DNA of 64,000 bases from Verrucomicrobiia bacterium (GCA_035946615.1 DASYZB010000034.1:1-64000), one strand, 5' to 3'; shown: positions 37,388 to 46,325, counted from the first letter of the stretch. The notes: generated by a model not told the origin, from the sequence alone. Numbers and translations are program-made.

Positions 37388-40300
37388 ATGAGCGTAACAT
37401 CTCAATCGAAATGCTGTCCAAAATGCGGCGGGCCGATTCCTCCCGAGGCGCCGCAGGGGCTTTGTCCCAAGTGCCTTCTGCAACAAGCCAGCGTCTCCAC
37501 CGAGGCAGGGCAGGGGGGATCGGTCAAATCTGTCCCGCCAACGCCTGAGGAGTTGGCGGCGGCTTTTCCGCAACTCGAAATCCTGCAACTCATCGGGCAA
37601 GGCGGCATGGGTTACGTCTTCAAGGCGCGCCAGCCCAAACTCGACCGGTTTGTGGCATTGAAGATTCTGCCTCAATCCCTCGCGGCCGACCCTGCATTCG
37701 CCGAACGCTTTGCCCGGGAAGGACGGATGTTGGCAAAACTTAACCACCCCAACATCGTCACCATCCACGACTTCGGCCAGGCCAACGGCTTATTTTACCT
37801 GCTGATGGAATTCGTGGATGGTGTGAATTTGCGTGAGGCAATGAGGGTTGGGCGGTTCACGCCGCAACAAGCCCTGGCGGTGGTTCCCAAAATCTGTGAG
37901 GCGCTCCAATTCGCCCACAACGAAGGAATACTTCACCGCGACATCAAGCCGGAGAATATCCTGCTCGACGCCAAAGGTCGTGTGAAGATTGCCGATTTCG
38001 GCATCGCCAAGCTCGTCGCCATCGAAACCCAAGTCCTCGCGGCATCAGGTCCGCTCAAAGCCCAGGCCGGCGTTTACCTACCGGCACAAGGAGCGCCGCC
38101 TCCGATCACGCTTACCGAAACGAGCAAAACTCTCGGCACCCCACACTACATGGCGCCAGAGCAAATCGAACATCCAGAGGATGTGGACCAACGAGCAGAC
38201 ATCTACTCGCTGGGTGTTGTGTTCTACGAAATGCTAACGGGAGAATTGCCAATTGGCCGCTTTGCGCCGCCATCGGAAAAATCGGCGGTGGATGAGCGCG
38301 TGGATGATATCGTCCTGCGCGCCTTGCAGAAGGAACGTGAGCTGCGGCAAAAGAGCGCCGAGGAAGTCAAGACGCAGGTTGAAACCATCGCTGCGAAAGG
38401 AAGTGGTGGCGCCGAATTTCGCGGCGGCCCGGCTCCCCTCCCAGAGCGGCCCGGAGCGGCCCGGCACCTGGTCCGCGGCGCCATAGCGGCGTTGGTAGTG
38501 TTTTTTCTGATTACATTTGGCGCTACACTGATCACCTTTCTGATGCCCGAGTCCTACCGGGCCACCGCGCGCATCAGATTGGAGGCCGCGGTGCCACTGC
38601 AATCGGCAGAGTGGGGATTCAACCCGTACCTGCTCCAGAGCGAACTTGAGACGATCAGGTCCAGGCCTGTCCTTGATCCGGTCATCCAGCACCTCAAGCT
38701 CCAGTCGCGTTGGGCGCAAAGCTACGGCCTGCCAGGGCTCTCCCCCACCGAAGCCCTCCAGTTGCTAATTAGTCGGTTGGAACTTCGCCCTGTTCGCAAC
38801 ACCATGCTAATCGAAGTTCAAGCCTTCAGCGAACAACCCCAGGAAGCGGCCGAAATGGCGAATGATATCGCGGAGAATTACTCGGCCTATTGTTCAGAAA
38901 GGATCCATGCAGCACAAAGCCGCGGCGCGTCCGCGATCCTGGCTCGCCTGGTGCGCGTCGAAATTCTTGATCGCGCTGTGCCGCCCCTGCTCCCCGCCCG
39001 CCCCAACAAGCCGTTGAATATTGCCCTAGGCATGTTGGTGGGGGTTGCAGCGGGGTTTTTCGTGGGCCTGTCAGTGGGGCTGCTTTCCGTGTTGCGAGCC
39101 CGCCCGCCTGGTTCGCGGGCTGCCAGTTCGCCTGCGCCAAGACCTGACCGGTTCTGGAGATGGGTTGCCGTTGTTGTCATGGCCCTCATCATCATTCCGA
39201 TCGGCGTTGCGATTGTGGGAATTGTGCTTGGGATCGCCGTGCCGAAGTTCATGCTCGCGCGCCAGAGAGGAGGGCATGGGCCGGGGCTGGAGGCCCCTGG
39301 CAATGCAGCGGCTTCCAAAGCCGAAGGTGACCTCGTCATCAGTTTTTCGCCCACGCTGCGCTTTGCTCAATCTGCGCCCGGTTGGGGATTCGATTGTTTT
39401 GTGCCGGCAAACCACCTCGCGAGCATTTTATTTGTGCGCTGGGACAATGGTGTGCCCACCATCGATCCGGGGCTCAGCGCGTATTTCAAGGTTGGCCCAG
39501 CCGGCGTCGTCGATGTTCCATTTTGCGCTATATCGTGCGATCCGATTTCCCAAGCGCAGCTTGCCAGCATGACCAACGTAGTCGATCGCCAGACTTTATC
39601 CACTTGGGGTATTACCAAGGCGCGGTCAAATGAATTAAGCAAAGTCGTTCAGTGGAATGTCAACTGGGGCCTTGGGTTTACCTCGAGCAAATGGTTATCC
39701 ACGCCGCCTTATCGCTGGGTCGAAATGGTTCTCCCACAGAGCGTGCGCGCCGGTTATCAGCGAGCGATTCGCCTGGTAGATTTTGAGCAGCCACCGGGAG
39801 GTAACGGAAATCATGGCCTCTCCGGGATTGAGCTGCGCATTCTGCTGGAACCCCTCACGTCGCCTCCAATCAAGACAGCTCCACACAAGATTGAGCGAAC
39901 GAATTACATTGCCGGCACCGGGTTACCAGAATCAATGGAGCAGGCGCTGAAGTCTATAAAATCGCTGCCACTCGAGCAGCAGGTGCCCTCGCAAAGCGCA
40001 ACGAACCAAGCATCAGCAGAAACCTGGTCGCCAGCGGTGGTGCCCGGAAGCGCGCCGGATTTACAGAAAATTCTGAATGAGGCCAAGCAAAAGATGTCCC
40101 AAGGTCAATACGAGGAAGCGATGCAACGCTACATCTGGTATCACAATCACTCGAAATCCGATCCAAGCCAGGTTGGCGTGCGCAATTCATTCGCTCTGTC
40201 CGATTGGGTCGAACTAGGCCGCCGCTATCCCAAAGCCAGGCAGGCGCTCATCGAGATTCGTGACGCCGATGCCGGCGAATTCTCCCAGGGCCGCGGTTAT

Positions 40301-40483
40301 TTCGACTTATTCATGGAACTGGCTGCCATCAATCGGTACCTCGGCCAGGAGGAAGCCACCGTCGCCGTTTTCAAGGGCCTCGTCGCGCACGACAAAGCCC
40401 TCGCCCAGCAATGCTATAGCCTGATAGAACCCCAGCTCATTCAGCGCAGTGAATCTGATGCGGAGCAAAAGCTCCACAAATGA
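37388..40483 (+). CDS. Zinc-ribbon Ser/Thr kinase fused to a Wzz-like chain-length module
   Basis: 1031 residues. N-terminal zinc ribbon (CCPKCGG...LCPKCLL). Kinase domain about 65-330: P-loop GQGGMGYVF, Lys92 in VALKIL, HRDIKPENILL (Asp185), DFGIAKL (Asp203), and GTPHYMAPEQIEHPED. The DFG-to-APE loop has a long Pro/Ala-rich insertion. A membrane helix at about 363-385 is followed by a Wzz-type periplasmic segment (PESYRATARIRLEAAV, ARPNKPLNIALGML) ending in a second helix, then a third helix and a C-terminal region with a helical tail (LNEAKQKMSQGQYEEAMQRY). The fusion suggests membrane signalling tied to exopolysaccharide assembly (inference). ATG at 37388 follows AGGAACAGGC; an upstream TTG is less likely. 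Confidence 0.85.
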   Translation: MSVTSQSKCCPKCGGPIPPEAPQGLCPKCLLQQASVSTEAGQGGSVKSVPPTPEELAAAFPQLEILQLIGQGGMGYVFKARQPKLDRFVALKILPQSLAADPAFAERFAREGRMLAKLNHPNIVTIHDFGQANGLFYLLMEFVDGVNLREAMRVGRFTPQQALAVVPKICEALQFAHNEGILHRDIKPENILLDAKGRVKIADFGIAKLVAIETQVLAASGPLKAQAGVYLPAQGAPPPITLTETSKTLGTPHYMAPEQIEHPEDVDQRADIYSLGVVFYEMLTGELPIGRFAPPSEKSAVDERVDDIVLRALQKERELRQKSAEEVKTQVETIAAKGSGGAEFRGGPAPLPERPGAARHLVRGAIAALVVFFLITFGATLITFLMPESYRATARIRLEAAVPLQSAEWGFNPYLLQSELETIRSRPVLDPVIQHLKLQSRWAQSYGLPGLSPTEALQLLISRLELRPVRNTMLIEVQAFSEQPQEAAEMANDIAENYSAYCSERIHAAQSRGASAILARLVRVEILDRAVPPLLPARPNKPLNIALGMLVGVAAGFFVGLSVGLLSVLRARPPGSRAASSPAPRPDRFWRWVAVVVMALIIIPIGVAIVGIVLGIAVPKFMLARQRGGHGPGLEAPGNAAASKAEGDLVISFSPTLRFAQSAPGWGFDCFVPANHLASILFVRWDNGVPTIDPGLSAYFKVGPAGVVDVPFCAISCDPISQAQLASMTNVVDRQTLSTWGITKARSNELSKVVQWNVNWGLGFTSSKWLSTPPYRWVEMVLPQSVRAGYQRAIRLVDFEQPPGGNGNHGLSGIELRILLEPLTSPPIKTAPHKIERTNYIAGTGLPESMEQALKSIKSLPLEQQVPSQSATNQASAETWSPAVVPGSAPDLQKILNEAKQKMSQGQYEEAMQRYIWYHNHSKSDPSQVGVRNSFALSDWVELGRRYPKARQALIEIRDADAGEFSQGRGYFDLFMELAAINRYLGQEEATVAVFKGLVAHDKALAQQCYSLIEPQLIQRSESDAEQKLHK

Positions 40484-40487
40484 TCCA

Positions 40488-41228
40488 ATGTCCGAACTGC
40501 CATCCCCGCCAACCGGCTCGCCCGCCGCCTTCGTGACGACGCAATGGACGCGAGTCCTCGAGGCGCGAGGCGACTCTCCGGAAGCCAAAGCGGCGTTGAG
40601 CGATTTGTGCGCTGCCTATTACGCGCCAGTCTTTGCCTTTGTACGCCGCAACGCCCTGGGCGAAGACACCGCACGCGACCTCACCCAGGAGTTTTTCGCC
40701 CGCCTGCTGGCTCGTCATGGCATCGACCAGGTCGATCCGCAACGAGGCCGGTTCCGTTCCTTTCTCTTAGGGGCCGTCAAACATTTCCTGGCCGACACGC
40801 GTGACCGGGATCGCCGACTCAAACGCGGCGCAGGCCAGGTTCTTGTGCCAATCGAATCCGAGGCCGATACGTCGCTCGGCCTGCAAGTGGCCGACCGTAA
40901 CGCGCCCAGCCCGGACCGCGAATTCGATCGCAAATGGGCACTGACGCTGCTGGATCGCGCCCTTGCCGCCCTCGCCCAGGAACAGCAAACCTCTGGAAAG
41001 GCCGCCCAGTTCGAGGCGCTCAAGCCCTGGCTGACTGGCGATACCGAGAACCTCTCGCAAGCTGATGCAGCCGATGCCCTGCGGATAAACGAGGGGGCCG
41101 TCAAGGTCGCCATTCACCGCCTCCGCCGCCGCTTTCGTGAATTCATCAAAAACGAAATTGGCCGGACGGTGAGTGATCCCGCCCAGGTCGATGCAGAGTT
41201 GCATTGCCTCATGGAGGCGCTGCTGTGA
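40488..41228 (+). CDS. ECF-type RNA polymerase sigma factor
   Basis: 246 residues. Region 2: YYAPVFAFVRRNALGEDTAR then DLTQEFFARLLARHG; region 4: LSQADAADALRINEGAVKVA then HRLRRRFREF. This long-form ECF group (about 240 residues with a TQWTRVLEA start) usually pairs with a Ser/Thr kinase gene. Here the kinase gene is upstream, with the sigma start 4 nt after its stop. The start at 40488 gives MSELPSPPTGS; starts at 40458 or the GTG at 40449 overlap the kinase gene and are alternatives. The kinase may control sigma activity (inference). Confidence 0.85.
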   Translation: MSELPSPPTGSPAAFVTTQWTRVLEARGDSPEAKAALSDLCAAYYAPVFAFVRRNALGEDTARDLTQEFFARLLARHGIDQVDPQRGRFRSFLLGAVKHFLADTRDRDRRLKRGAGQVLVPIESEADTSLGLQVADRNAPSPDREFDRKWALTLLDRALAALAQEQQTSGKAAQFEALKPWLTGDTENLSQADAADALRINEGAVKVAIHRLRRRFREFIKNEIGRTVSDPAQVDAELHCLMEALL

Positions 41229-41285
41229 CAAGCCTTTGGGTTTGAGTTGCCGTCCTCAGGTTCCGCAGCTTTAACAAGCATTTCC

Positions 41286-41857
41286 ATGAACTGGTTCAGA
41301 TCATTTTGGAAAAGGTTCACGACGCCGCAAACACGCAGAGAGCCCGCTGTTGTCGAGGATTTGTGCAGCTTCACCCCCCGAGCTCAGCAAGTGTTGTCAC
41401 TGGCACGTCGCGAAGCCGACCGATTCCACCATAACTTCGTGGGCCCCGAGCACCTGATACTTGGCTTGATACGGCTTGGGCAAGGCACCGCAGTGACCGT
41501 TCTTGGAAAGCTGGGCGTTGACCTCGAAACCGCGAGGCTGGAAGTGGAAAAGCAGGTGGGACAGGGACCGGACCAAAAGTGGTCAGGGGCAATTCCCTAC
41601 ACCCGCGTGTGAAAAAGGTCCTGGCTTTGGCGGTGAGAGAAGCCAAAGCCCTCAATCATGCTTACGTAGGAACCGAACACATCCTCCTCGGTTTGCTTCG
41701 AGAGGGGGATGGTGTTGCGGGCCGCGTATTGAAAAATCTCGGGGTGGACCTTGAGCGAACGCGGCATGAGCTCTGGGACTCCGAAGCCTTGAAGACTCGC
41801 GCCTTCGCATATTTCCTCGCAAAACCAGCAGAGCGCCATAAGATTTATGCCATGGAA
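41286..41857 (+). pseudogene. Clp N-domain protein (two Clp_N repeats), frameshifted
   Basis: Double Clp N-terminal domain (ClpA/ClpC-type R-domain) that binds adaptors or substrates. Repeat 1: FTPRAQQVLSLARREADRFH then NFVGPEHLILGLIRLGQG. It stops at 41612. Repeat 2 continues in the next frame: KKVLALAVREAKALNHAYVG then TEHILLGLLREGDG. The family would read IPYTPRVKKV across the junction; here ACACCCGCGTGTG appears to lack one C, so a single-base deletion (near 41602) explains the break. Beyond about 41790 the second frame is degenerate. Either a real pseudogene or a sequencing error. No AAA+ modules follow. Confidence 0.75.
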
Positions 41858-41939
41858 TTGAATCCAGCTAACAACGGAACCGAAGTGCCTTGCACCCACC
41901 GCAGCCCGCAATGGACGAAAACAGGGGCCTCAAGAGTTA

Positions 41940-42031
41940 TGAAATGGAGGGCCTTCACGCTAATCGGAATGCTGATGGTCCTTGGCATCCTGGTGGCGCT
42001 GATGCTCGTCTCCTGTATAAGGCTCAATTAG
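41940..42031 (+). pseudogene. Type IV pilin-like N-terminal stub
   Basis: 30 residues: MKWRAFTLIGMLMVLGILVA then LMLVSCIRLN. This is a prepilin-type hydrophobic helix with the processed FTLI motif, but Gly replaces the conserved Glu5 (FTLIG versus FTLIE) and no body follows. It is in frame with the degenerate end of the Clp_N gene. A remnant of a pseudopilin gene or a chance ORF tail. Confidence 0.5.
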
Positions 42032-42043
42032 ACTCTGCGTTAT

Positions 42044-42319
42044 TTAAGGTTTCTCAACCAGGGATGGACATGGTCGTGGTCTTCGACAGTCTATTAACAC
42101 CGCCACGTCCTTGGAGAGTGTGAACACCACTCGCAAGCGCAACCCCGCGCGCACCTCGAAGATACCCGGTTTGAGCCGGCGCACACTGGCGCCGCGATGT
42201 TCGTGCGGCTTGCCGACAACTGCTGGCAGCCGGGCAATTGCCGCGTCCACCTCCTTCTGATCCAGGTCCGCAAGCTTTTTGAACGCGCGAAGGAATGCAT
42301 TTTCAGGGTAGATCGTCAC
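42044..42319 (-). CDS. RelE/ParE-type toxin
   Basis: 91 residues beginning from GTG (MTIYPENAFLRAFKKLADLD). The C-terminal RRLKPGIFEVRAGLRLRVVF then TLSKDVAVLIDC shows the RelE/ParE beta-sheet with basic residues. The start GTGA overlaps the antitoxin stop (42316-42318). Predicted ribosome-dependent RNase or gyrase inhibitor; the exact type is unknown. Antitoxin-toxin order with a 4-nt overlap is the usual type II arrangement. Confidence 0.75.
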   Translation of the reverse strand: MTIYPENAFLRAFKKLADLDQKEVDAAIARLPAVVGKPHEHRGASVRRLKPGIFEVRAGLRLRVVFTLSKDVAVLIDCRRPRPCPSLVEKP

Positions 42320-42602
42320 GTCTTGGCCGACGCCGGCTTCCAGGGTTTGAGTTTCCCGGCTCTGATCCTGCGCATCGATGCCTCATGTTTAGCCAACAGC
42401 TTTCTCGCTATCCGTTCCATTTCCGGTTCTGCGATGCCGTATTCGGTGAAAGCGTAATCTTCGCTATACACTTCCACTGGGGCCGCAACGCGACGATCCG
42501 GCCAGAGGAAGAATCCAGGATTCCAATGTCTTCGCCGTGGACCGCCCGTTTAATTAAACTGCCCAGTTTCCCCCTCGCTTTGGTTGGTGTAAGTGTCAGC
42601 AT
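42316..42602 (-). pseudogene. Phd/YefM-like antitoxin, frameshifted
   Basis: The first frame reads MLTLTPTKARGKLGSLIKRA then VHGEDIGILDSSSGRIVALRP, then derails. A neighbouring frame continues VEVYSEDYAFTEYGIAEPEM then ERIARKLLAKHEASMRR and ends at the TGA overlapping the toxin GTG. Adding one C in the run CCCC near 42485 would join them into a 95-residue Phd-type protein. A lost antitoxin frame next to an intact toxin would be dangerous, which argues for a sequencing error or an inactive toxin. Confidence 0.7.
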
Positions 42603-42667
42603 AAGCCCATTTTAAGCGCATAGCCTGCAAACGCAAGTGTGGAAGAACTGAGGCCAGGATTCGATCG

Positions 42668-43966
42668 TCATTTTCTGAAGCTTTCCCCTCTGCTCTGAAC
42701 CAGCACGCGGAAGGCGCGTCCGAGATGCTCGGGGTGTGTGAGGGTTTGGAACTGGCGATTGAGCGCGCCTTTCCAGTTGCCAAACTGCATTTCCCCAATC
42801 CAAATACGCTCGGCAATGCGCGTAAGAAACTGAGTTTGTGTGCCGAAGAACTCGGTTTGTAAGCCGGCCAGGTGGCCAGCCGCCTGGAGGCCAGTGAAAT
42901 TGACATGGGCTGTGATGTCCTGCTCGCCAGGCTCGGCTAAAACATCCTCAAAGGCCCGATGGCAGCGGTACGCGCGCAGGGTGCCCCGGCCCCGTTCAGG
43001 CAACCAGAATCCCTCTTCGGTAAGTCCATAATCGAATACGAGGAGCTTGCCGGACGCCACCACGCGACTGGCCTCGCGCCACCACTGAGTGGCGGCGGGG
43101 CAAATCTCAAGAACGAATCCATCTGGCAGCACATCGAGCAGTTCGCGTGGGCATCCAGGCGCCTCAGGCATTGGACCCTTCTGCGATAGACTTGGCCCGT
43201 TCAAGCGGCTCCAGACAAACCGCTCTTTTTCCAGTGCCACCCCCCATTCAAACCATATTCGCGCGCCTGCATCCCAGCCCAGCCGATGCACCGGCAGGGC
43301 ATCGAGCAGTTCGTTGGCAAAAATGATTCGCTGCGCACCAGAGGGGGCGGCCAAACCCGGCGCAGCGGTTATTGCGGAGCCCCTAACATGGACCACATTT
43401 TTAATCTGCCGATGGGACGGACTACACATAAAGCTACCCCTCTCCCCTTCGGAAGGGGAGAGGGAAAAGCACGGTGCTCCCAGTAAATGCTCCGCCCAAA
43501 TCACTTTGGGGCTGAATTCGGAAAGGGTGTTCTGCTGCCGCCGCCGACGCCCCAATGACGGCTCGATAATCCAATACTCGAGATGCTCGAAAAGCCCCGG
43601 ACGCTCCCGGCGCATCCAAAGCAGGATGTCCCGCGCCAACTCGCCCCAATGGGCGCCAGCCTCGATGATTTGCAGAACTTGCTGGCGCGATGGTCCGGGT
43701 TGTTGTCTTTCCCCATGACACTCGGTTGAGGAACCTTGACACTCTCCAGCCTGGAACCAGCCGGCGAATTGGCAGGCTAACAATTGCCCAAACAATGGGC
43801 CGGCGCTGACGCTGGTGAAAAAATCGCCGTGGCGCCCAATGGTGTCTCTTTCCTTTTCATAATATCCATAAACGGGACAATAAAGGGCCAGTTCCATAAA
43901 CCGTGCAAAGGAGATTGCCCCTTGGTTTCGTATTTCAGCGGCAATTTTTTCAGTGACTTGGTTCAA
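42668..43966 (-). CDS. MidA-type SAM-dependent methyltransferase with an in-frame insert
   Basis: 432 residues. The family (COG1565, NDUFAF7/MidA) methylates an Arg in complex I subunits in eukaryotes. Motifs: IAAEIRNQGAISFARFMELA, CPVYGYYEKERDTIGRHGDF then FTSVSAGPLFGQ, IIEAGAHWGELARDIL, EYWIIEPSLGRR, IIFANELLDALPVHRLGWD, and LVFDYGLTEEGFW. A run of about 45 residues between HLLGA and SGAQRIIFAN is absent in typical members and is encoded partly by the palindromic repeat at 43438-43464. A shorter Gln/Ser-rich insert lies near residue 75-95. The gene is on minus strand, divergent from pilT. Confidence 0.85.
   Translation of the reverse strand: MNQVTEKIAAEIRNQGAISFARFMELALYCPVYGYYEKERDTIGRHGDFFTSVSAGPLFGQLLACQFAGWFQAGECQGSSTECHGERQQPGPSRQQVLQIIEAGAHWGELARDILLWMRRERPGLFEHLEYWIIEPSLGRRRRQQNTLSEFSPKVIWAEHLLGAPCFSLSPSEGERGSFMCSPSHRQIKNVVHVRGSAITAAPGLAAPSGAQRIIFANELLDALPVHRLGWDAGARIWFEWGVALEKERFVWSRLNGPSLSQKGPMPEAPGCPRELLDVLPDGFVLEICPAATQWWREASRVVASGKLLVFDYGLTEEGFWLPERGRGTLRAYRCHRAFEDVLAEPGEQDITAHVNFTGLQAAGHLAGLQTEFFGTQTQFLTRIAERIWIGEMQFGNWKGALNRQFQTLTHPEHLGRAFRVLVQSRGESFRK
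43438..43464. repeat. Palindromic GC-rich element inside a methyltransferase gene
   Basis: CCCTCTCCCCTTC then GGAAGGGGAGAGGG, a near-perfect 27-bp palindrome with 13-bp arms. It keeps the reading frame of the MidA-type gene open (coding CFSLSPSEGERGS on the minus strand). Confidence 0.85.
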
Positions 43967-44018
43967 GCGCTCAGAGTGGTGCGGATTTAGCTATAAGAGC
44001 CCCGGTTATACAAAATAT

Positions 44019-45113
44019 ATGGCGAAGATCGACGCATTCTTCAATTTGATGTTCGAGCAAAAGGCATCCGACCTCCACCTTTCCTCGGGCAATAACCCCA
44101 TGCTGCGCATCAACGGCGAACTCCAGCGGGTCGATCACCCGGCGCTGGAGAATGACGAGCTCAAAAAGATGCTCTACGAAATCGCCCCCGAATACAAAAT
44201 CAAGATATTCGAAGAAACCGGCGATGTCGATTTCGGCTACGAGATTCCCAATATATCCAGGTTTCGCGCCAATTTCTTCAACCAAAAGTACGGGATTGCT
44301 GCCGTATTCCGCCAGATCCCCAGCAAAGTCTTGTCATTCGAGGATTTTGAGAAGTTCGACGCCCCGCTGCCTGCAGTCTTAAAGAAATTCACCATGCTGC
44401 ATCGCGGGCTGGTGGTGGTGACCGGACCGACGGGCTCAGGCAAATCCACGACGCTGGCGGCCATGGTGGATTACGCGAACAAGAACCGCCGCGACCATAT
44501 CATCACCGTCGAAGACCCCATCGAGTTCGTCCATGAGAGCAAGAATTGCCTGGTCAACCACCGCGAGACGGGCGTTCACACCAAATCATTTGCCGCCGCA
44601 TTGCGCGGGGCGCTGCGTGAGGACCCGGACATCATCCTGGTAGGCGAGCTGCGCGACCTGGAGACCATCGAGTTGGCGCTGGTGGCGGCCAGCACAGGGC
44701 ACTTGGTCCTGGGCACACTTCACACCCCCAGCGCCGCCAAAACGGTGGACCGCATCATCGACGTGTTTCCTGCAGACCAGCAAAACAAGATTCGCGCGAC
44801 CCTCTCGGAAGCCCTCAAGGGGGTTGTGGCGCAAAACCTCTTCAAACGGATTGACAAAAAGGGCCGCGTGGCCGCTTTGGAAATCCTGGTGTTCACCACG
44901 GCAATCGCCAACCTGGTGCGCGAGGGCAAGACCCACCAAATCCCGGGTATGATCCAGGTCGGCAAGAAGCTGGGCAATCAACCGCTGGACGACGCCATCA
45001 TGGAACACCTGCGAATGAAACGGATTTCGCCCGAAGAGGCCTACGACAAAGCCATCGATAAAAAGAAATTCCGGACGTTCCTGCCTCATCCGCCGGACGA
45101 AGAGGAAACCTGA
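44019..45113 (+). CDS. pilT: Type IV pilus retraction ATPase PilT
   Basis: 364 residues. Hexameric ATPase that powers pilus retraction. Walker A GPTGSGKSTTLAAMV, the Asp box ITVEDPIEFVHESKNCLVNH (with Walker-like Glu), Walker B ILVGELRDLETIELALVAAS, and the His box TGHLVLGTLHT. N-terminus FFNLMFEQKASDLHLSSGNN matches PilT. The start at 44019 is preferred over an upstream in-frame start. First of a three-gene unit with pilU 3 nt downstream. Only the ATPases are here; pilins and assembly proteins must lie elsewhere. Confidence 0.93.
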   Translation: MAKIDAFFNLMFEQKASDLHLSSGNNPMLRINGELQRVDHPALENDELKKMLYEIAPEYKIKIFEETGDVDFGYEIPNISRFRANFFNQKYGIAAVFRQIPSKVLSFEDFEKFDAPLPAVLKKFTMLHRGLVVVTGPTGSGKSTTLAAMVDYANKNRRDHIITVEDPIEFVHESKNCLVNHRETGVHTKSFAAALRGALREDPDIILVGELRDLETIELALVAASTGHLVLGTLHTPSAAKTVDRIIDVFPADQQNKIRATLSEALKGVVAQNLFKRIDKKGRVAALEILVFTTAIANLVREGKTHQIPGMIQVGKKLGNQPLDDAIMEHLRMKRISPEEAYDKAIDKKKFRTFLPHPPDEEET

Positions 45114-45116
45114 TAT

Positions 45117-46322
45117 ATGCGCCGCCCTGAACTGGACTACATCCTCGGCTCGATGCTCGACTCGCAGCCCGAGGTCTCCGACCTGCTGTTCACCGTCGAT
45201 AAACCGCTGCAAGTGGAATCCTTCGGCGAACTCAAGCCGGTCACAATGGATTCGCCGATCGAAAAGCTCAGCCCGTTCCAAACGGAAATGGTGGCCCTCA
45301 ATCTGGTGGGCGACAATCAATGGCACCTGATTGACCTCATCCGCCGCGGGTCCTGCGATACGGCTTATACCCTCGCGGATAAGGCCCGCTTCCGTATCAA
45401 CATCTTTTCGCAACGCAACAATTACTCGATCGTTCTGCGCAAACTCAACACAGTCATTCCGACGCTGGAATGGCTCAAATTTCCCGAGATAATCCGGGAA
45501 ATTCCGCGCGAGAAGACCGGCCTGGTGCTGGTAACGGGCGCGACCGGCTCGGGCAAATCGACCACGCTGGCTGCGGTTCTCAACGAAATCAACCACACCA
45601 AGGCCGTCCATATTGTTACCCTCGAAGACCCGGTCGAGTTCGTCCATGTCCACGACCGCGCCACGTTTAATCAACGTGAATTGGGGACTGATTTTGACAC
45701 CTTCTCGAACGGGCTGCGGGCCGCATTGCGCCAGGCGCCCAAGGTGATTCTGGTGGGCGAAATGCGCGACCGGGAGACGGTCAAAATTGCGCTGAGCGCG
45801 GCAGAAACGGGCCACCTGGTGTTGAGCACCCTCCACACCATCGACGCAGGCCAGACGATTAATCGTATCCTGGGTCTGTTCGAGCCCGAGGAGCAGGAAC
45901 AGATTCGGGCGCGCCTGGCGGATACGCTGCGCTGGGTGCTGAGCCAGCGATTGGTGCCCAAGGCCGACGGCGGGCGCTACGCCATGCTCGAAATTATGGG
46001 GTCGAACCTGCGCACGCAGGAAACCATCCGCCTCGGTGAGAGCGAAGGCAAAAGCTTTTACGAGATTATCGAAGCCAGCCAGCCGTTCGGATGGCGAACG
46101 TTCGATTTCTCAGCCCTCGAGGCATACGAGCAGGGCAAAATTACTGAGGAAACCGCCTTGCTCTACTGCACCAAGCGCGGGCCAGTCATGCGCGGCATCG
46201 ATAACCTAAAGAAATCCCGCGGCGAATCGACCCATAACATGAACTCGCTCCGGATGAGGAGCGGTCAGGAGACTCGAGCCGGCGCCCCGCCACCCATCCC
46301 TGCCACCCTCAAACTTAAATAA
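45117..46322 (+). CDS. PilU/PilT-like secretion ATPase
   Basis: 401 residues. A paralogue of the upstream PilT: Walker A GATGSGKSTTLAAVLNEINH, Asp box IVTLEDPVEFVHVHDRATFN, Walker B ILVGEMRDRETVKIALSAAE, His box TGHLVLSTLHTIDAG. The N-terminus (LDYILGSMLDSQPEVSDLLF) and the 60-residue Pro/Arg-rich tail differ from PilT. PilU normally assists PilT in retraction; the assignment rests on context and divergence. Starts 3 nt after pilT. Confidence 0.88.
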   Translation: MRRPELDYILGSMLDSQPEVSDLLFTVDKPLQVESFGELKPVTMDSPIEKLSPFQTEMVALNLVGDNQWHLIDLIRRGSCDTAYTLADKARFRINIFSQRNNYSIVLRKLNTVIPTLEWLKFPEIIREIPREKTGLVLVTGATGSGKSTTLAAVLNEINHTKAVHIVTLEDPVEFVHVHDRATFNQRELGTDFDTFSNGLRAALRQAPKVILVGEMRDRETVKIALSAAETGHLVLSTLHTIDAGQTINRILGLFEPEEQEQIRARLADTLRWVLSQRLVPKADGGRYAMLEIMGSNLRTQETIRLGESEGKSFYEIIEASQPFGWRTFDFSALEAYEQGKITEETALLYCTKRGPVMRGIDNLKKSRGESTHNMNSLRMRSGQETRAGAPPPIPATLKLK

Positions 46323-46325
46323 ACC

